From Halichoerus grypus (taxonomy: Eukaryota; Chordata; Mammalia; Carnivora; Phocidae), in NCBI RefSeq assembly GCF_964656455.1, contig NC_135715.1, positions 147,367,935-147,431,934 on the forward strand: 64,000 nt of DNA. The letters are read 5' to 3'. The notes under the pieces are model-generated. The model was not told where the DNA came from. It did no database searches and worked only from the letters and a program-made list of their open reading frames with translations. Position numbers and translations under genes: made by a program. The stretch's first letter is position 1. Each line of letters begins with the position of its first letter. Below, one piece after another: positions 21,014 through 34,964 of this stretch.

Positions 21014-21635
21014 CACCAAACAAGTCTGAAAAAATTAAGCCAGCTCAGCATGAGTTGAAATTGACTACAGTAATTTTTTTCCACCTAGAATTCTTCAACA
21101 GGAGTTTATTTCCCATGCTGATTCTGGAGGGCTTCCTCTCCTCCAAAAAAGGAATATTCTCCCTACGTCTTGTCTTCTGACTTTGGCTACATCTCATAGT
21201 AAGTTCAGAGTAGTTCATGATAAATTGAAAATATAATGGTCATTGCAGAAAATGATTGTTGTAACTGTCCATTCAAGTAGGAAGTGTAACTGCTTTTCCA
21301 GCTTTTGATTTTCATTGGGCATGTATTATAAGAACAACATAAATTTAAATTTAAAATACCCTTCATTTAATGCAGTTTTAATGAGTGATTTCATTTCCTT
21401 TGTATTTATATGTTTCAAAGACTGCCTAAACTAAAATATGAGCACTGTATTTCATAAAGGAAACTGCGTATGCAGATTCAGTATTGTATATCTTTGGACA
21501 ATTAGATGGACATTTAAAAGGAATCTTCTTTAACCTGACAGAATCAGCTGCAATGCCCTGTGTTAAACTGTTTTAAATGTTTCCCTCTTCTTTTTTGCCA
21601 ATAAAGTTGTAAATAAAGACCATCATACATTAAAA
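21014..21635 (+). other. ZC3H15: ZC3H15 3' UTR
   Basis: Non-coding stretch between the TGA and two overlapping-range AATAAA signals, free of SINE insertions. A U-rich run (about 21643-21662) follows the signals, as expected downstream of a cleavage site. The exact cleavage site is inferred. Confidence 0.8.
21600..21617 (+). terminator. ZC3H15: ZC3H15 polyadenylation signals (two AATAAA hexamers)
   Basis: AATAAA occurs at 21600-21605 and again at 21612-21617, about 590 nt past the stop. Cleavage is probably around 21630-21640. Confidence 0.8.
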
Positions 21636-21639
21636 TCCA

Positions 21640-22284
21640 AATATGGTCCTTTTTTCTTTAAGGTTTTATATGAATATTTTCTTAGAATTTATAGTTTGAG
21701 GATTTTAACTAAATATTCTCTCTTATAGTTACCACAGAAGGCACAGACATTTAAAGGATTCTCTTAACTGGTTACGGAACTATGTAGAATACTGACAGTA
21801 CTACTATGAATTTAGTAAACTATGAATTTGGCTTTAAAAAGAGGCTATAGGTAATGCTGTAGGAAAGAGTAATTCCCCAATTGATAGATATCAGCCTAAT
21901 TAAATATCACTTACAGAACTAAATACTACTTAACCATCATTTGTGGAGATCCATGGTGTTAACCATAGTACATGCTACAGTTTGATTACTATGAAAGAGT
22001 GTAAACAAATCCACCAGAAAACTGAGCTGAGGGTCTTTGTCATTGAGTTCCCTGAAAAATTAGGGTGATACATTTTAAATGGACATAATTTATAAGTGAC
22101 AAATTTGTGCTAGCACCTTTTTGTCATTTTATTTTCAAATATTAGTACCGTGTTTCTTTTGTTATCTGCAAATACAAATGGATTTTAAAGCATTAGACTA
22201 AGATAATAGTATGAACAAGTCAGGTAAACTGGGCCCTAATTTCATTTCTACCTCAGGTAAATTGATTTTTAAATCTGAATCTTA
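21640..22284. other. Sequence downstream of ZC3H15, no gene or clear repeat
   Basis: AT-rich, with no recognisable repeat or coding pattern. Confidence 0.5.
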
Positions 22285-22481
22285 GGGCGCCTGGGTGGCT
22301 CAGTCGTTAAGCGTCTGCCTTCGGCTCAGGTCATGATCCCAGGGTCCTGGGATGGAGTCCCACATCGGGCTCCCTGCTCGGCAGGAAGCCTGCTTCTCGC
22401 TCTCCCACTCCCCCTGCTTGTGTTCCTGCTCTCGCTATCTCTCTCTCTGTCAAATAAATAAATAAAATCTAAAAAATAAAT
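22285..22481 (+). mobile_element. SINEC copy
   Basis: Perfect 14 bp TSD, AAATCTGAATCTTA, at 22271-22284 and 22482-22495. A near-consensus young copy. Confidence 0.95.
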
Positions 22482-22860
22482 AAATCTGAATCTTAGTTTC
22501 TTCATCTGCATATAGCAGTTAAAGTGCTTCGCAGTTGTAAAACCTAAGAAAACATAATTGTAAATCTTGTCAAATGATAATATCAAAGTTGATAATGAAA
22601 TCGACTTCCTATCTACTCATACTTGTACTGTAATTGACACTTTTCAAATGTAGAACATGAACCAAGTTTATTTCCCACATGCAATGAAGGTATACTTACT
22701 TTGTATATAAAAAGTTTCAAAATTTTGATCTATGGAAGATTTGTTTCATTCTTTATAAAAAGTTTCAAATGTTACTAATTATATTTTATAATGAAACATT
22801 TTCAAAATAATCCAGAGTTTAAAACTTTCTAAAGCTATAACCCAAGCAATCTTTTTCTTT

Positions 22861-23056
22861 CTTTTTTTTTTTTTTAATATTTTATTTATTTATTTGACAG
22901 AGAGAGAGAAAGCACAAATAGGCAGAGAGGCAGGGAGAGGGAGAAGCAGACTCCCCACTGAGCAGGGAGCCCGACGTGGGGCTCGATCCCAGGACCCTGG
23001 GATCACGATCTGAGCCGAAGGCAGACGCTTAACCGACTGAGCCACCCAAGTGCCCC
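22861..23056 (-). mobile_element. SINEC copy
   Basis: 12 bp TSD, ATCTTTTTCTTT, at 22849-22860 and 23057-23068. Confidence 0.93.
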
Positions 23057-23238
23057 ATCTTTTTCTTTTTCACTTTCGAAATCATCTAAAACTTTACCAA
23101 ATAATTGTATTTACTTTAGACCCTACCGTTAGTCCATTTACTTTAGACCCTAAGTTGTGTGTGTGTGTTTTTTAAATGTATATGAAAGGCCTATTTAAAC
23201 AAAAGTATACCTAAGGCTTTTAGTTCTTTAGTTCTTTA

Positions 23239-23437
23239 TTATTTTTTTTTTTAAAGATTTTATTTATTTGACAGAGAGAGACACAGCGAGAGAGGGAACA
23301 CAAGCAGGGGGAGTGGGAGAGGGAGAAGCAGGCTCTCCGCCAAGCAGGGAGCCCAATGCGGGGCTCGATCCCAGGACCCTGGGATCATGACCTGAGCCGA
23401 AGGCAGACGCTTAACGACTGAGCCATCTAGGTGCCCC
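23239..23437 (-). mobile_element. SINEC copy
   Basis: Perfect 14 bp TSD, TCTTTAGTTCTTTA, at 23225-23238 and 23438-23451. Only about 180 bp separate it from the previous SINE, in the same orientation. Confidence 0.94.
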
Positions 23438-23451
23438 TCTTTAGTTCTTTA

Positions 23452-25589
23452 ATTTAACGTATTACTACCTTACAGCAAATATGTGATTTTGAAAACCCAA
23501 ATTTTCTTTAATAAGTGAGTCAAAGGGAAATGCTACAGTGGAGGTAATTTTTGATACCTACAATTCTTTAAGATGGCCTTCACCTATCTTGCCCTTAGGT
23601 TTCTTCCATTATAAATACAATCAGTATATGCTCAGAGAATGCAAAAGTATGAGATGAGAATATATAATATGAGAAAATAAAAATGTAAAATTAAATCTTC
23701 TAAAATAACATATAGTATATTTCAGAGACCATTCGATATGGTTTTGTATTATTCACAGTACAGTTATCGTATATTAGTACAGGAAATCTGAGAATGGCTC
23801 CTCTTTTCAAACCCATTTACACAGAACTCCATAGTTTTTTCTTACAAATTGTTCTTTTATATAAATCCCATTGTTAACATATGTCTGTAATCTAATTTCA
23901 GTTATGTGACTTACCTTCATTTTAAAAGGTTTGTGGTTTAGACATTCAGAAACTTACAGTGTAAGCCTTCCACAGGAGGGGAACTATGATTTTGCACTTA
24001 TTTCCTTATGGTCTATAAAATGAGATTATTATCCCAAATGTAAAGAACTTTTCATTTTCCCCTTAATAGCTAGGAGATTTCATCAGCCCATGCTCTTTTT
24101 CCTATTTACCACTTTTTTGGGTAGTTAATCTCTAGGTTATACCAGTGTTCTCAAAGGAACATATATCAGTTTATTCTATTCTACCTGTGAATCCTTGAAG
24201 CTATTTTTATCGAAGTCTTAAGGTTCTGTGTATTTCAGTGACAAAGGTCATCAGTACCACTTTCACTACTCTACATATTTTAAGAATTTTGTGATGTTTC
24301 CATATTTAATTGATAATTACTAATTTTGAGTAATCCTGTTTATAGCATGTATAGAAATAAGAGTGAGAATGTATAATTGAAAGTACTTGAGTTAATGGAA
24401 ACCCCTCAATTTAAAATACACTAATTGCGTGGATCACTTCATAATTGTGATTATTGTATATATTGTATGTATTTCACTTAGAAAAGTTCAATGTAGGAGG
24501 AGTAGAATTCACTGCATTAATAGTAATGTTCATCCCTGAATTAGTAACTAAATCCTTTTGATAATTTGTGAATTGACATGACTGAGAAGCCAGTTAATTT
24601 CTGGAGATAAGGCATAACTATACCAGCTGCTACCCATTCAGTTGTGTTCAAGCTAATTAACTAACTACATTAGTCGTTTACTCCATAGAGATCTTTTTCT
24701 TCTAATATGCTAAGAATTATTAGGTATTCCTACACCTCTTGCACTGATGACCCACCATAGAAGGAAAAGTAAATAATCTCTTTTATACTCCAGAACTATC
24801 TTCCACTCCTATTGGGGGGTGGGGGGATTAATTGCTAATAGCTTCAGCCAATTTATCTTCAAGCAGGACTAAAAAGAATTATGATACCATCTAGTTTGAG
24901 CTAATCATTGCCATTTTTTACTTACTTGATTGGTCTTTTTAATTTTTTTCCCCAGCGCAGTCTTTTAACGGGAGGGTGAAGACACAGCTAATATGCAGCC
25001 TTCAAGGACCCTTAGATGAGTGAAATGGCTTATATACAGGAGACCCCATTCATCCTTGACACTCATGCCACCCCTCCCCCTCCCAAGAAGATTTTTGACA
25101 GCAAAGAATTCTTTTTAATTATTGATCATCCCATATTAGCAATAACTAAGATTATTTAATTTGTAGGTTTATTACACAGGTGGTTTCTGATTGATGATAT
25201 CTTTAAAAGTCAAAACTGTATGAAAGATGAGAGTTGATACTCTATTTAAAACAGTAAGAATCACTATTAGAAGTGACAGAATTAACACAGGTGAATTGTC
25301 TGAAAGAAAACAGTGTTTAGAAGGCTGGGAAGGCATTCGCTGGGACAATAGTTTTATGCTAATCATAGAACCCTATGTCCATATACAGCATGCTACTGTA
25401 CAAACATAATACTCTTTAAAAATACAGGAATGCAAGAACAAGTGAACCGGTTTAGGATCAATTTTCTTGATAATTCATTTGCGTAAAATGAAAAGGTTTC
25501 ATCTGGGCAGAAACATAAATCTCTTCATCCTTTACATGTGTCATGCATATATAAAAGGAAGAAAGAAATTTCTTAATTTCCTAAATTCT
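23452..25589. other. Repeat-poor AT-rich intergenic block
   Basis: No recognisable gene and no SINE. A G-rich run lies near 24813-24826. Nothing else is supportable. Confidence 0.45.
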
Positions 25590-25753
25590 TTATTTTAGTG
25601 GGGAGGGTGCAGAGGGAGAGAGAGAGAATCTCAAACCGACTCCCCACTCAGCACAGAGCCTGACCACAGGGCTGGATCTCAGGACCCTGAGATCATGACA
25701 GTAGCCGAAATCAAGAGTCGGAAGCTTAACCAACTGAGCCACCCAAGCACCCT
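25590..25753 (-). mobile_element. Older SINEC copy
   Basis: The reversed SINE body is recognisable ('CCCTGAGATCATGACAGTAG' and 'CCAACTGAGCCACCCAAGC') but diverged, with a degraded tail. Confidence 0.85.
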
Positions 25754-26397
25754 ACACCTATTATAATTTAATACAAACTTTATATGCTGCCTAGAACTCT
25801 GCCAGTTTATTTGAAGTCAGATGAAAATAAGTGCAGATTTTTTTAAGTTTCAGTAAGATTCTTAAATGCATAATGCATATCACTCGCTGCTCATTCTTTC
25901 TGAACAGAGTTGAATGGTGCTAACAGTTTTCAAAAGCCTGTCCATTTTTTCATTTTCTCTTCTCTTTGATAGTTGATCAGAAGACCAAGTGCAAAATTGA
26001 CTGTCAGAACTTGTCCAGAGGCAAACAATAAAAGCACAGGAAAAAATTAAAGTGAGCCAATATTTCAGAGGCTTTGACAACAAACTTAGGCTGCTAACAG
26101 GTTTATTCTTGTACTTATGTTTTTGTATCTGATTTAATTTCATACATAAGTAAGAATCATCATACTTGTCTGTAGAACTGAGAATGAGCTTTTCTATGAG
26201 AAATAGAATAACACATTGGAATTTGCTGTGCAATGGCCTTCACATGGAGATTTTTGCCACAGCTTTAAATGAAATTTATTTTTCAAACTGTGAGCTTATA
26301 CAGTGTTACTAACATTTAAAAGTGTAAAATAAGCCAAATTTCAGAGGTAAATTGATAGAAATTTCTGAATTCCTCTGATAAAACTAAACGCCTTTTC

Positions 26398-26570
26398 GGG
26401 GCGCCTGGGTGGCTCAGTAGGTTAAGCATCTGTCTTCAGCTCAGGTCGTGATCTCAGGGTCTTGGGATCAGGCCCCAAGTCGGGCTCCCTGCTCCATGGG
26501 GAGTCTGCTGCTCCCTCTGCCCCTCCCTCCACTCGTTCTCTTTCTCTCAAATAAATAAAATCTTTTAAGA
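26398..26570 (+). mobile_element. SINEC copy
   Basis: TSD AAAACTAAACGCCTTTTC / AAAACTAAATGGCTTTTC at 26380-26397 and 26571-26588, with two mismatches. Confidence 0.92.
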
Positions 26571-26589
26571 AAAACTAAATGGCTTTTCA

Positions 26590-29500
26590 TTAATCTTCTA
26601 AACAGATTTATTGAGGTATAATTGACACAATATGCATATTTAAAGTATACAATTTTATGTTTGACAAATGTATGTACCTGTGAAATCATAAGCACAATTA
26701 GGATATATTGTACATATTCATCCCCACCAGAATATTCCTCTTGCCTTTGGTAGTCCTTACCTCTCCAAGCAAGCACTCATCACCATAGTTTCATTTGCAT
26801 TTTATATAACTTTATGTAAATAGAATCATATGTATTTTTGTAACTCCGCATAATTATTTGGAGATATATCCATGATGTTGGAGGTATCAATAGTGCATTC
26901 TTTTTTGTTGCTAAGTAGTATTTTCTTGTATGGATATAACAACTTGTTTATCTGTTCATCTGTTGGTACACTTTAGGGTTATTTCCAGTTTGGGGTTATT
27001 ATAAAGTTACTGCAAATATTCACATGCAAGTCTTTGTATGAACGTACAGTTTCATTTCTTTTGGATAAATACATAAAAGTGGAATGTCTAGTTCATATTT
27101 TTAACTTTTTAAGAAATTTCTACAATGTTTTCCAAAGTGGTTGTACTGTTTTATTTTTCCACCAGCAGTTTATAAGAGTTCTATTTGCTCCACATTCTCT
27201 CACTAACACTTGATGTGATCAGTTTTAATTTAGGTCTGTTACCCATTTAGGGTTAATTTTTTATCTGGTCCAAAGTATGGATATAAGTTAATTTTTTTGC
27301 ACATGGTGAACAACCTGATTATTCCAGCACCATTTATTGGAAGACTGTTCTACACTGAATTGCCTTTGCATCTTTGTTGAAAATCAACTAATCATCAATT
27401 GACAATTCAACTGTTGGTTTTTTTTAAAGTATTTTGATTCATTTATCTCTTTGACTATCATATCAATACCATACTTTCTTCATGGTTGTAGCTTTATACT
27501 AATAGAGTCTTGAAATCAGGTAGAATAATTCCTCCAGCTTTGTTAATCTTTTACAAAGTTGCTTTGGCTATTCTAGATTCTGTGCATTTCCATGTGCATT
27601 TTAGAATAATGAGCTTGCCGATTTTTAACAAAAACAAAAAATACTGCTAGAATTCTGATCAGGCTTGCATTAAATCTGTAGATCAGATTTGCAAGGAATT
27701 GACATCTCAGTATTGAATCTTCTGATTCTGATGAATATGATATATATCTCCATTTTATTTAGGTCTTTTTGAATTACAGTGTTTTGTAGTTTTCAGTATA
27801 TAGTTCTTATACATCTCTCATTATTTATCCTTAAGTATTTCATATTTTTTGATGTTATTGTAAATGGTATTTTTTAAAATTTCAGTTTACAATTATTGGT
27901 TAATATACAGAAAATTGATTTTGCATTTTGATTGTATTCTGCAACCTTGCTAAACTCACTTATTCTAGTAGTTCCTTTTGTAGATTTCACAGTCTTCCAC
28001 ATAGTTGATCATCTGAGAGTCATATGTGAATAAAGACAGTTTTCTTCCTTTCCAATCTGGATATGTTTTATGTCTTTTTCTTGCATAATTGCATTATTGT
28101 GCATGAGTCGGCAAACCTGTTTTTGTAAATGAAGTTCTATTCAAATACATTTGTTTATGTATTGTCTTCCCTGCTTTCATGCTACAATGATAGAGTTTAG
28201 TAGTTACTACAAAGATGAAACGGCCCCACAAAGCCTGACTTATTTACTACTTGACCCTTTATTTAAGAATTTTAAATTAATTTTTGAAAAGGCCAAACTG
28301 CCTTATTGCACTGGCTAGAACCTTTAGTAAGGTATTGAATAGAAGTGGTAAAAGCAAACATTCTTACTTTGTTCATGATCTTAGGTGAAAAACATTCAGT
28401 CTTTCACCAGTAAGTAATGTTAGCTGTAGATTTTTCATAGATTCCTTATATAAGATTGAGCAAGTTCTCTTCTGTTTCTAACTTACTGAGAGTTGGAGGG
28501 GTTTTTATTTTGTTTTAATCAAGAACAGGTGTTGGCTTTTGAATCCTCTGAAGTGATCATATGGCTTTTTTTAATTGTAACATGTTAATATGGTGAAGCC
28601 AACTTTGAATTCCTGAGATAAACTCTACTTGATCCTAATGTATTTTTTAATACATTGTTAAATTTGATTTGATAAAATTATATTTAGAATATTTATGGTT
28701 ATGTTTGTAATTGATGAGTTAGTCTATAGTTTTCTTATAATTTCTTTGGTTTTGGGATCAAGGTAATATTGTTCTTATAGAATGAATTGGGAAATATTTC
28801 GTCTCCTTGATTTTCTGGAAGATGATGTGTATTATATCTTCCCTACATATATGGTAGAATTTACCAGTGAAACCACCTTTGTGGAAAGGTTTTCAAATAC
28901 AAATTCAATATCTTTTAATAGATATAGGAGTGTTTAGATTATTTCTTCTTGTGTAAGCTTTGTTAGTTTGTGTCTCTCAAGGAGTTTGGCCATTTCATAT
29001 GTTTTCAGTGTATTAGCATACATTACTTATTTCCCTGAAATTACTGCTTTGGCTGCATCTCATAAGTTTTGATACGTTATATCCCATAAATTTGCATTTC
29101 TATTGAGATCAAAATACTTTCTAGTTTCCTTTGACCAGTGAGATATTTAGAAATGTGTTATTTCACAAATATTTGGAAATTTTCCAAGAATCATGTTACT
29201 GATTCCTAATTCTTTTGTGACTGGAGAACATACTTTTTTGACTTGGATCCTTTTCAAATCATTGAGATTTATTTTATGACCCAGAGTATGATTAATCTTG
29301 GTGAATGTCCCACGTGCATTTCTGCTGTTGTTGGTTGTTACGTTCTATAAATGTTTATTAGGTCAAGTTGGTCAATAGTGTTTTTCAGTCCTTTTGTGTC
29401 ATTACGGATAAGTGCTAGCATGACATATCTTTTCCATCCTTTTACATTTATCTTATTTATGTCTTTATATTTAAAGTGGGTTTCTTTTAGACAACATGTA

Positions 29501-30430
29501 GTTGTTTCTTGCTTTTTTATCTGATCTAATAATCTGTGCCTTTTAATTGGGGTGCTTAGGCCATTTACACATCTGATTGGGTTAAAGTCTACCATCTTGC
29601 TCTTGTTTCTGTTCTTTGTGTCCCTCTTTCCTTTTACTACCTTGTTTTTAGATTGAATATATGATTTCATTTTATTTATTTTCACTTATTAGCTGTAATC
29701 TGTGTTAATTTTGATTGGTGGAGTCTTTTTCTCATTATGGGTTATATTTTCCTGCTTCTTTCACCTGATAATTTTCAATTGGATGATTAGACATTTTGAA
29801 CTATTCTTTGTTGAGTGCTGGATATTTTTGTATTTCTGTAAATATGCTTGAGTTTTGTATGTAGTTAAGTTACTTAGGAACAGATTTAGTCGTAATTTTC
29901 CGCACAAGTGAGGCAAAACCTTTCTGAGTACTGTGCCAGATGTCCCATGAATTATGAGATCTTCCTCTCTGATTGGTGAGAGCAGGAACTATTCTGACTC
30001 TGTCTGAGCTTTGAGTATTATTCTAAAACTTTTAGGTGTTTTTTTCCTCCAGCCTTGGATAGTTTTCCTGAAATGCATGGGCTTGTCAGTAGTACTCAGT
30101 TGAAGCCACCCTCTAAATATCTCTAGAGTGGCTTTGTGTGTGACTTTCTTCTCTCTGGTACTCTGTCTTGCAAATTGTAGTTGCCTTGGCCCTCCTAGAC
30201 TCCTCTCCTTCTGGGTTTCCCCTTTCTGCGCTAATGGCCTGGAAACTCCATGGAGTTAGCTGGGAGCAATCACGGGGCCCACCTTTGTTTTCTATTAGGG
30301 ATCACTACCTATTGTCTGATATTCAGTGCCTTGAAAACCATTGTTTTATATATTACATCTTTTTTAATTGTTTCAAGCAGAAGGTAAATCTGATTCACTG
30401 TGACACCTTGGCTAAAAGTGGAAGTGAAGT
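26590..30430 (-). repeat. Long antisense L1M element with internal loss
   Basis: Read on the minus strand, it runs from a 5' non-coding region (about 30.43-29.7 kb), through an ORF2 endonuclease-like start, to the 3' UTR ending with the reverse of 'TTATTGAGGTATAATTGACA' near 26.6 kb. At 3.8 kb it is too short for a full element, so much of it is deleted. The reading frame is broken throughout. Confidence 0.75.
29338..29685 (-). pseudogene. L1 ORF2p endonuclease-domain relic
   Basis: A 115-residue minus-strand frame retains an L1 endonuclease-like series: 'VNGLSTPIKRHRLLDQIKKQ', then 'CCLKETHFKYKDINK', then 'DLINIYRT'. It lies at the expected 5' end of ORF2. It is a broken fragment with no complete active site or downstream reverse transcriptase. 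Confidence 0.75.
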
Positions 30431-30434
30431 CTAA

Positions 30435-33359
30435 ATTTAGATTTGCACTACTTCTTTAATACAGGAAATATTTGAACCTTCAAAATCTTGCAGAAGTGTG
30501 GGGGTTCACAAAGTACCAACCCCCCCATTAATTCTTAACCACAGATCCTTATGTTTACCCAGGTAGCTTATGTTTTTAGTCAGTACTAGTAAAATCTACT
30601 TGACAGAAATAGCTTTGTAAATATCAAGAATGTTCATATTCAAGAAAGAACAATTTGCTTTATTCTATTAAGATTCCTTTTAATGGTTAAACATTTGAGT
30701 AGAAATTCTGTGTGATTATAGTGTGAAATATTAAAATCTCATGAAAACAACTCAAATATAAGTAAATGTCAAAAACTTCAGGGGAAATTAATGAAGAGAT
30801 CTACTGGAGTGGCTGAAAGAATGATCTTGTTACAATACATCTTTTGAATTCACTGTTAAAAAGATGTATCTGTATTTAAATGATTATGTGAAACAAAAAA
30901 GTTTCCCCCAAATTACTGCTTTCTCTTTCCTAAGACTTTTTATGTAAAAGCCACAATAACTAACAAAATTCTTTAAAACTATATAAATTTATAGAAGCTA
31001 AAATATTCAGTGGATTACCTTCTCAGAGAAGATACGTATATATCTTTATGCTCTGTTTTTATTTCCATATGGTTAGGTTAAAAGCTGTTGCTTTAAATTG
31101 GATCTCAAGAAACATTTTGGACCACTTTTGGTTTCTTGGTTCACTTACTTGCCTATATGTTAATGATGAAGACTGAAATTAACATCATCCTAAAAATGGG
31201 GAAAACATTTGAAGTGGTAGTAACAACCTGTTCAAGATCTCCACTTTAAAAATTAGGCTCTGGAAATTCAGGGAACATACAAGACAACAGTTTATTTTGC
31301 TTCATCCTCTGAACATATCATGGATATAATAGTTTAGCTGTATAATCCTGGGAAAGAGAAAACTTCTCAGCCTCTGCATAGGCTATTCTTTACTAAACAT
31401 ATCACCAAAAATGGTTTACAGATTTTTTCTTAATATGACTATTGTAGTCCTTTAAAAAAAACAAAACAAAGATGAAGCCATTAATGATTGTCAAACACAC
31501 AGTGTCTGGCTAGATTCTAGCCATTAATTGTTTACGACTTATTACTGAATGTGTTTTACCATCAAGCACAAGCTTCCCATGATGATCATATTAAAAATTT
31601 TCAGTTTTACATGTGAAAGTCCTAATACCAACCTGGAAAAATTGGTTGCATTGATGAGTAATGAACTCTGCATATGGTGGATTACCATACTGCCTGAACT
31701 CATTTTACAATATTGGCAAAGAATCTGAATTCTTAACTGGATACATACATTTTTTTTTTTTCCCAAGCAGGTATTAAAAACACATTGCTTTTCAGAGAGG
31801 CTTAGCAGAGTTGCTGCACTATTTGTCTTTTTGACAGTAGGTTAAGGTTTGGAATGTATTGAAATTGCTTGGAAAGATTCATTGTACTCCTTTATTTTCT
31901 TCCTCATAAATTAACTCCAGTTGACTGTGCCATTTGTTTTCAGATATATGGAAAGATATGTGGTTTACTTTAAAACTGTTTTTACTCCAAAAAGTGAATT
32001 TTGTTAAATGAAGGAAAAGAGCATAGCGGTTGCAAAGTCTCTGCTTTCAGTTAGACTTGTAGCTAATTATAAATGTTGTTGGTACTTACTGAAACATTGA
32101 AGTTTGTTTTTTTTTAAAGAGACAAGCTAAAACCCATGGGGGTACTCGCGTTTAATTTCAACTTCCTGCACAGTACATGAAGTTTTGCATTTGAAGTGCT
32201 TTCATAAGGCTTTGTTTTAAGGGCAAAAGAATATGAATTTGCCCTATAAAATGTAAACATTTTTAAGGCACCTTTTTCTCAATTTTCAAAGTAGTCTTAA
32301 AATTAAATTCAAATCTCTTTTTTTATCAATGTTTATCAATTCTATATAGTAATTTTAAGGTGTACCTGGTCTTTCCTGGGTGAGATTTACATCTCTAGAT
32401 ATAAATCAAACAGTAAGTTATGGGCTTTTACATATGAATGCTAAACGATTTGCCAATATACCCTGTAGTTCTGAAGGCACTGATAATACAGAGATGAATT
32501 CTGTTCTTTAGTCATGTACAGGAAAGTGAGTGACAGAGAATGTAGACACTTAAGTGACCCACATCTCCTACTGCAATATTTACCTTCTTATATCTGAAGG
32601 GGAGCAAAATATGCCACTTCAGCATATTGATTATTTTGAATTAAAATTACTTAAGAAATAGCCAGTGGAAAAAGGACACTCTGATCCTTCTTTGTCCCCC
32701 TGAAAGCAGGAAAGAAATCTCCCATGTGAAGGTATTCTTCCTCTACCAGGTAGGTAGAAAGCATCTTTATTGCCAGAGATAGGGAAATCAAGGCCAAGAA
32801 GGCTGGATAAGCAAACTTTGTTACTTCTTTAATTTGTTACCTCAAGCCCAAACCTCTTTGTCAGATCTTCACAAATATTGTTTCTTTGTCTGAAAGCTGT
32901 AAAGCTGCCTGCTTTGGTCACTTTTTGAAGTCTCTTATCTTTGGGACTCCCATGAGCATGAAATGAAATTTGTTTTTCTCCTGTTAATCTGTTTTATGCC
33001 AATTTAATTATGAGACCAGCCAAAGAACCTAGAAGGGAAGAAGGGAAACCTTTTCTTCATCTGTATCTTCATCAATCACTCTAGTCCTGGGCTAAGAATA
33101 TGTGTTATGGTTATAATACTTGGGAGGAATTCACATTCACAAGAAAAATGTTAATGCAAATGTCACAAAGTGATAACAAGCGGGAAAGTTTGTGAAGTTG
33201 CCCTTTGGTTTCTTGACCAGCTACTTTCAAACTCATCATTCCACATGGGGAGTTGTTGATCATTTTGACTGGGCTCGAGATGATCAATTCAACTCTCTAT
33301 TAACTTCATTTAGTATTTACAATTTGAGAGTTTTTCTAAATAGGCCTTCCTTGAGGTCC
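30435..33359. other. Repeat-poor intergenic block
   Basis: Mostly AT-rich sequence with no recognised element and no coding pattern. Confidence 0.45.
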
Positions 33360-34106
33360 TCCAGGCCTCTTTGTCATCTTTAATTATTTCCTGTTCTTTG
33401 GCAATCTCATTCACTTTCATGATTTCAATAATCACTTCCATATGGGCAACTGTTATCTCCAGCCTCACATTTCTAATAAGCTACAGCATGGCTCAACATG
33501 AATATCCTGCCACTGTATCAGATTCCAAGTTAAAGTCATCATTTTTCTCTCCTTAATCGTTTCTTCTTTCCTTTTCTTCTTTTTCTCCTTTTTCCTCCTT
33601 GTTATTGAGATTTTATTATCCATCTACTTGAACTAAAAAAATACCTGTTGATTATTCTACCACACCAAGATTCTCTCATATCCATCCTCCTTTCTATTTA
33701 CTATCCTCTATTACTATTCTGTATTAGGCTCCCAACTGCCTTCATAATTATATTATTTATCTTCCAAACTGGGACATTTTTGAGTGTGAAAAAGACATGA
33801 GGAGTGAAGAAAGTCCATACTTATACTAGTACAACTGATATACATTGAAACTGCCTCTTACAAACCTGGGCATATGGTCACTGTGCTCTAATTAATCTAG
33901 CTTATTTCCTTTCCTTCCTATAACTAATCATCCAAAGCACTACCAGACTTACCTTCTCAAAGCCTTGCTTTAATCATGAGGTTTCCATCTTCCTAATTCT
34001 TCAATGGCTCTGAATTGTCTAACAAAAAAAATCTGAACATTCAGGCGTTGTCTTCCAAGCCTACCTTGGTCTGGTTCCAGCTTCCCTCTCCTACATTATC
34101 ATTTCT
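33360..34106 (+). repeat. L2 LINE remnant, left part (host of nested insertion)
   Basis: L2-like blocks, including 'CTTCAATGGCTCTGAATTG' and 'CCAAGCCTACCTTGGTCTGG', break off at 34106, where an L1M element is inserted. The probable L2 3' end resumes past 36545. Confidence 0.6.
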
Positions 34107-34527
34107 GTTTTTTCCACAGTTTTATTGAGGTATAACTGACATACAGCACTGTCTAAGTTTAAGGTCTACAGCATAATGACTTCACTTAAATATATTGTGA
34201 AATTATTACCACAGTAAGTTAACACCCATCATCTTATATATATAACCAAAATTTTTTAATGTTTTTTTTTTCCTGTAATGAGAACTCTTAGGACCTACTC
34301 TCTTAAAACTCTTTTTAAAGTTTTTATTCAAATTCCAGTAGTTAACATACAGTAGAATATTAGTTTCAGGTGTACAATATAGTGATTCAACACTTCCATA
34401 TAACCCCCAGTGCTCATCACAAGTATACTCCTCAATACCCATCACCTACTTAACCTACCCCCCCAACCTCCCCTCTGGTAACCGTCAGTTTGTTCTCTAT
34501 AGTTAAGAGTCTGTTTCTTGATTTGTC

Positions 34528-34558
34528 TCTCTCTCTCTCTCTCCCTCTCTCTCTCTCT
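34528..34558 (+). repeat. (CT)n microsatellite in L1 3' UTR
   Basis: CT units with one CCCTCT interruption, at the place where carnivore L1 3' UTRs carry a CT-rich run. Confidence 0.9.
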
Positions 34559-34609
34559 TTTTTCTCTTTCCCTTTGCTCATTTGTTTTGTTTCTTAAGTT
34601 CCACGTATG

Positions 34610-34808
34610 GGGGCGCCTGGGTGGCTCAGTTGGTTAAGCATCTGCCTTTGGCTCAGGTCATGATCCCAGAGTCCTGGGAAGGAGTCCCACATTGAGCTCC
34701 CTGCTCAGCAGAGAGTCTTGCTTCTCCCTCTCCCTCTGCTCCTCCCCCTGCTCATTCTCTCTCAATCTTTCAAATAAATAAATAAATAAAATCTTTGGGG
34801 AAAGAAAG
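34610..34808 (+). mobile_element. SINEC copy inserted in the younger L1
   Basis: TSD AAGTTCCACGTATG / AAGTTCCACATATG at 34596-34609 and 34809-34822, one mismatch, lying within the L1 3' UTR. Confidence 0.95.
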
Positions 34809-34964
34809 AAGTTCCACATATGAATGAAATCATATGGTATTTGTCTTTCTCTGAATTATTTCGTTTAGTGTAATACTCTAGCTCCATCCATGTCATTGCA
34901 AATGGCAAGATTTCGTTCTTTTTATGGCTGAGTAATATTCCTGTGTGTGTGTGTGTGTATCACT

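Noticed and set aside
20806..21084. Serine-rich minus-strand frame (92 residues)
   Set aside because: It is the reverse complement of the Glu/Asp codons of ZC3H15 exon 10.
24811..24828. G-rich run as a quadruplex
   Set aside because: Only two long G-runs with a single T between them. Four runs cannot be placed convincingly.
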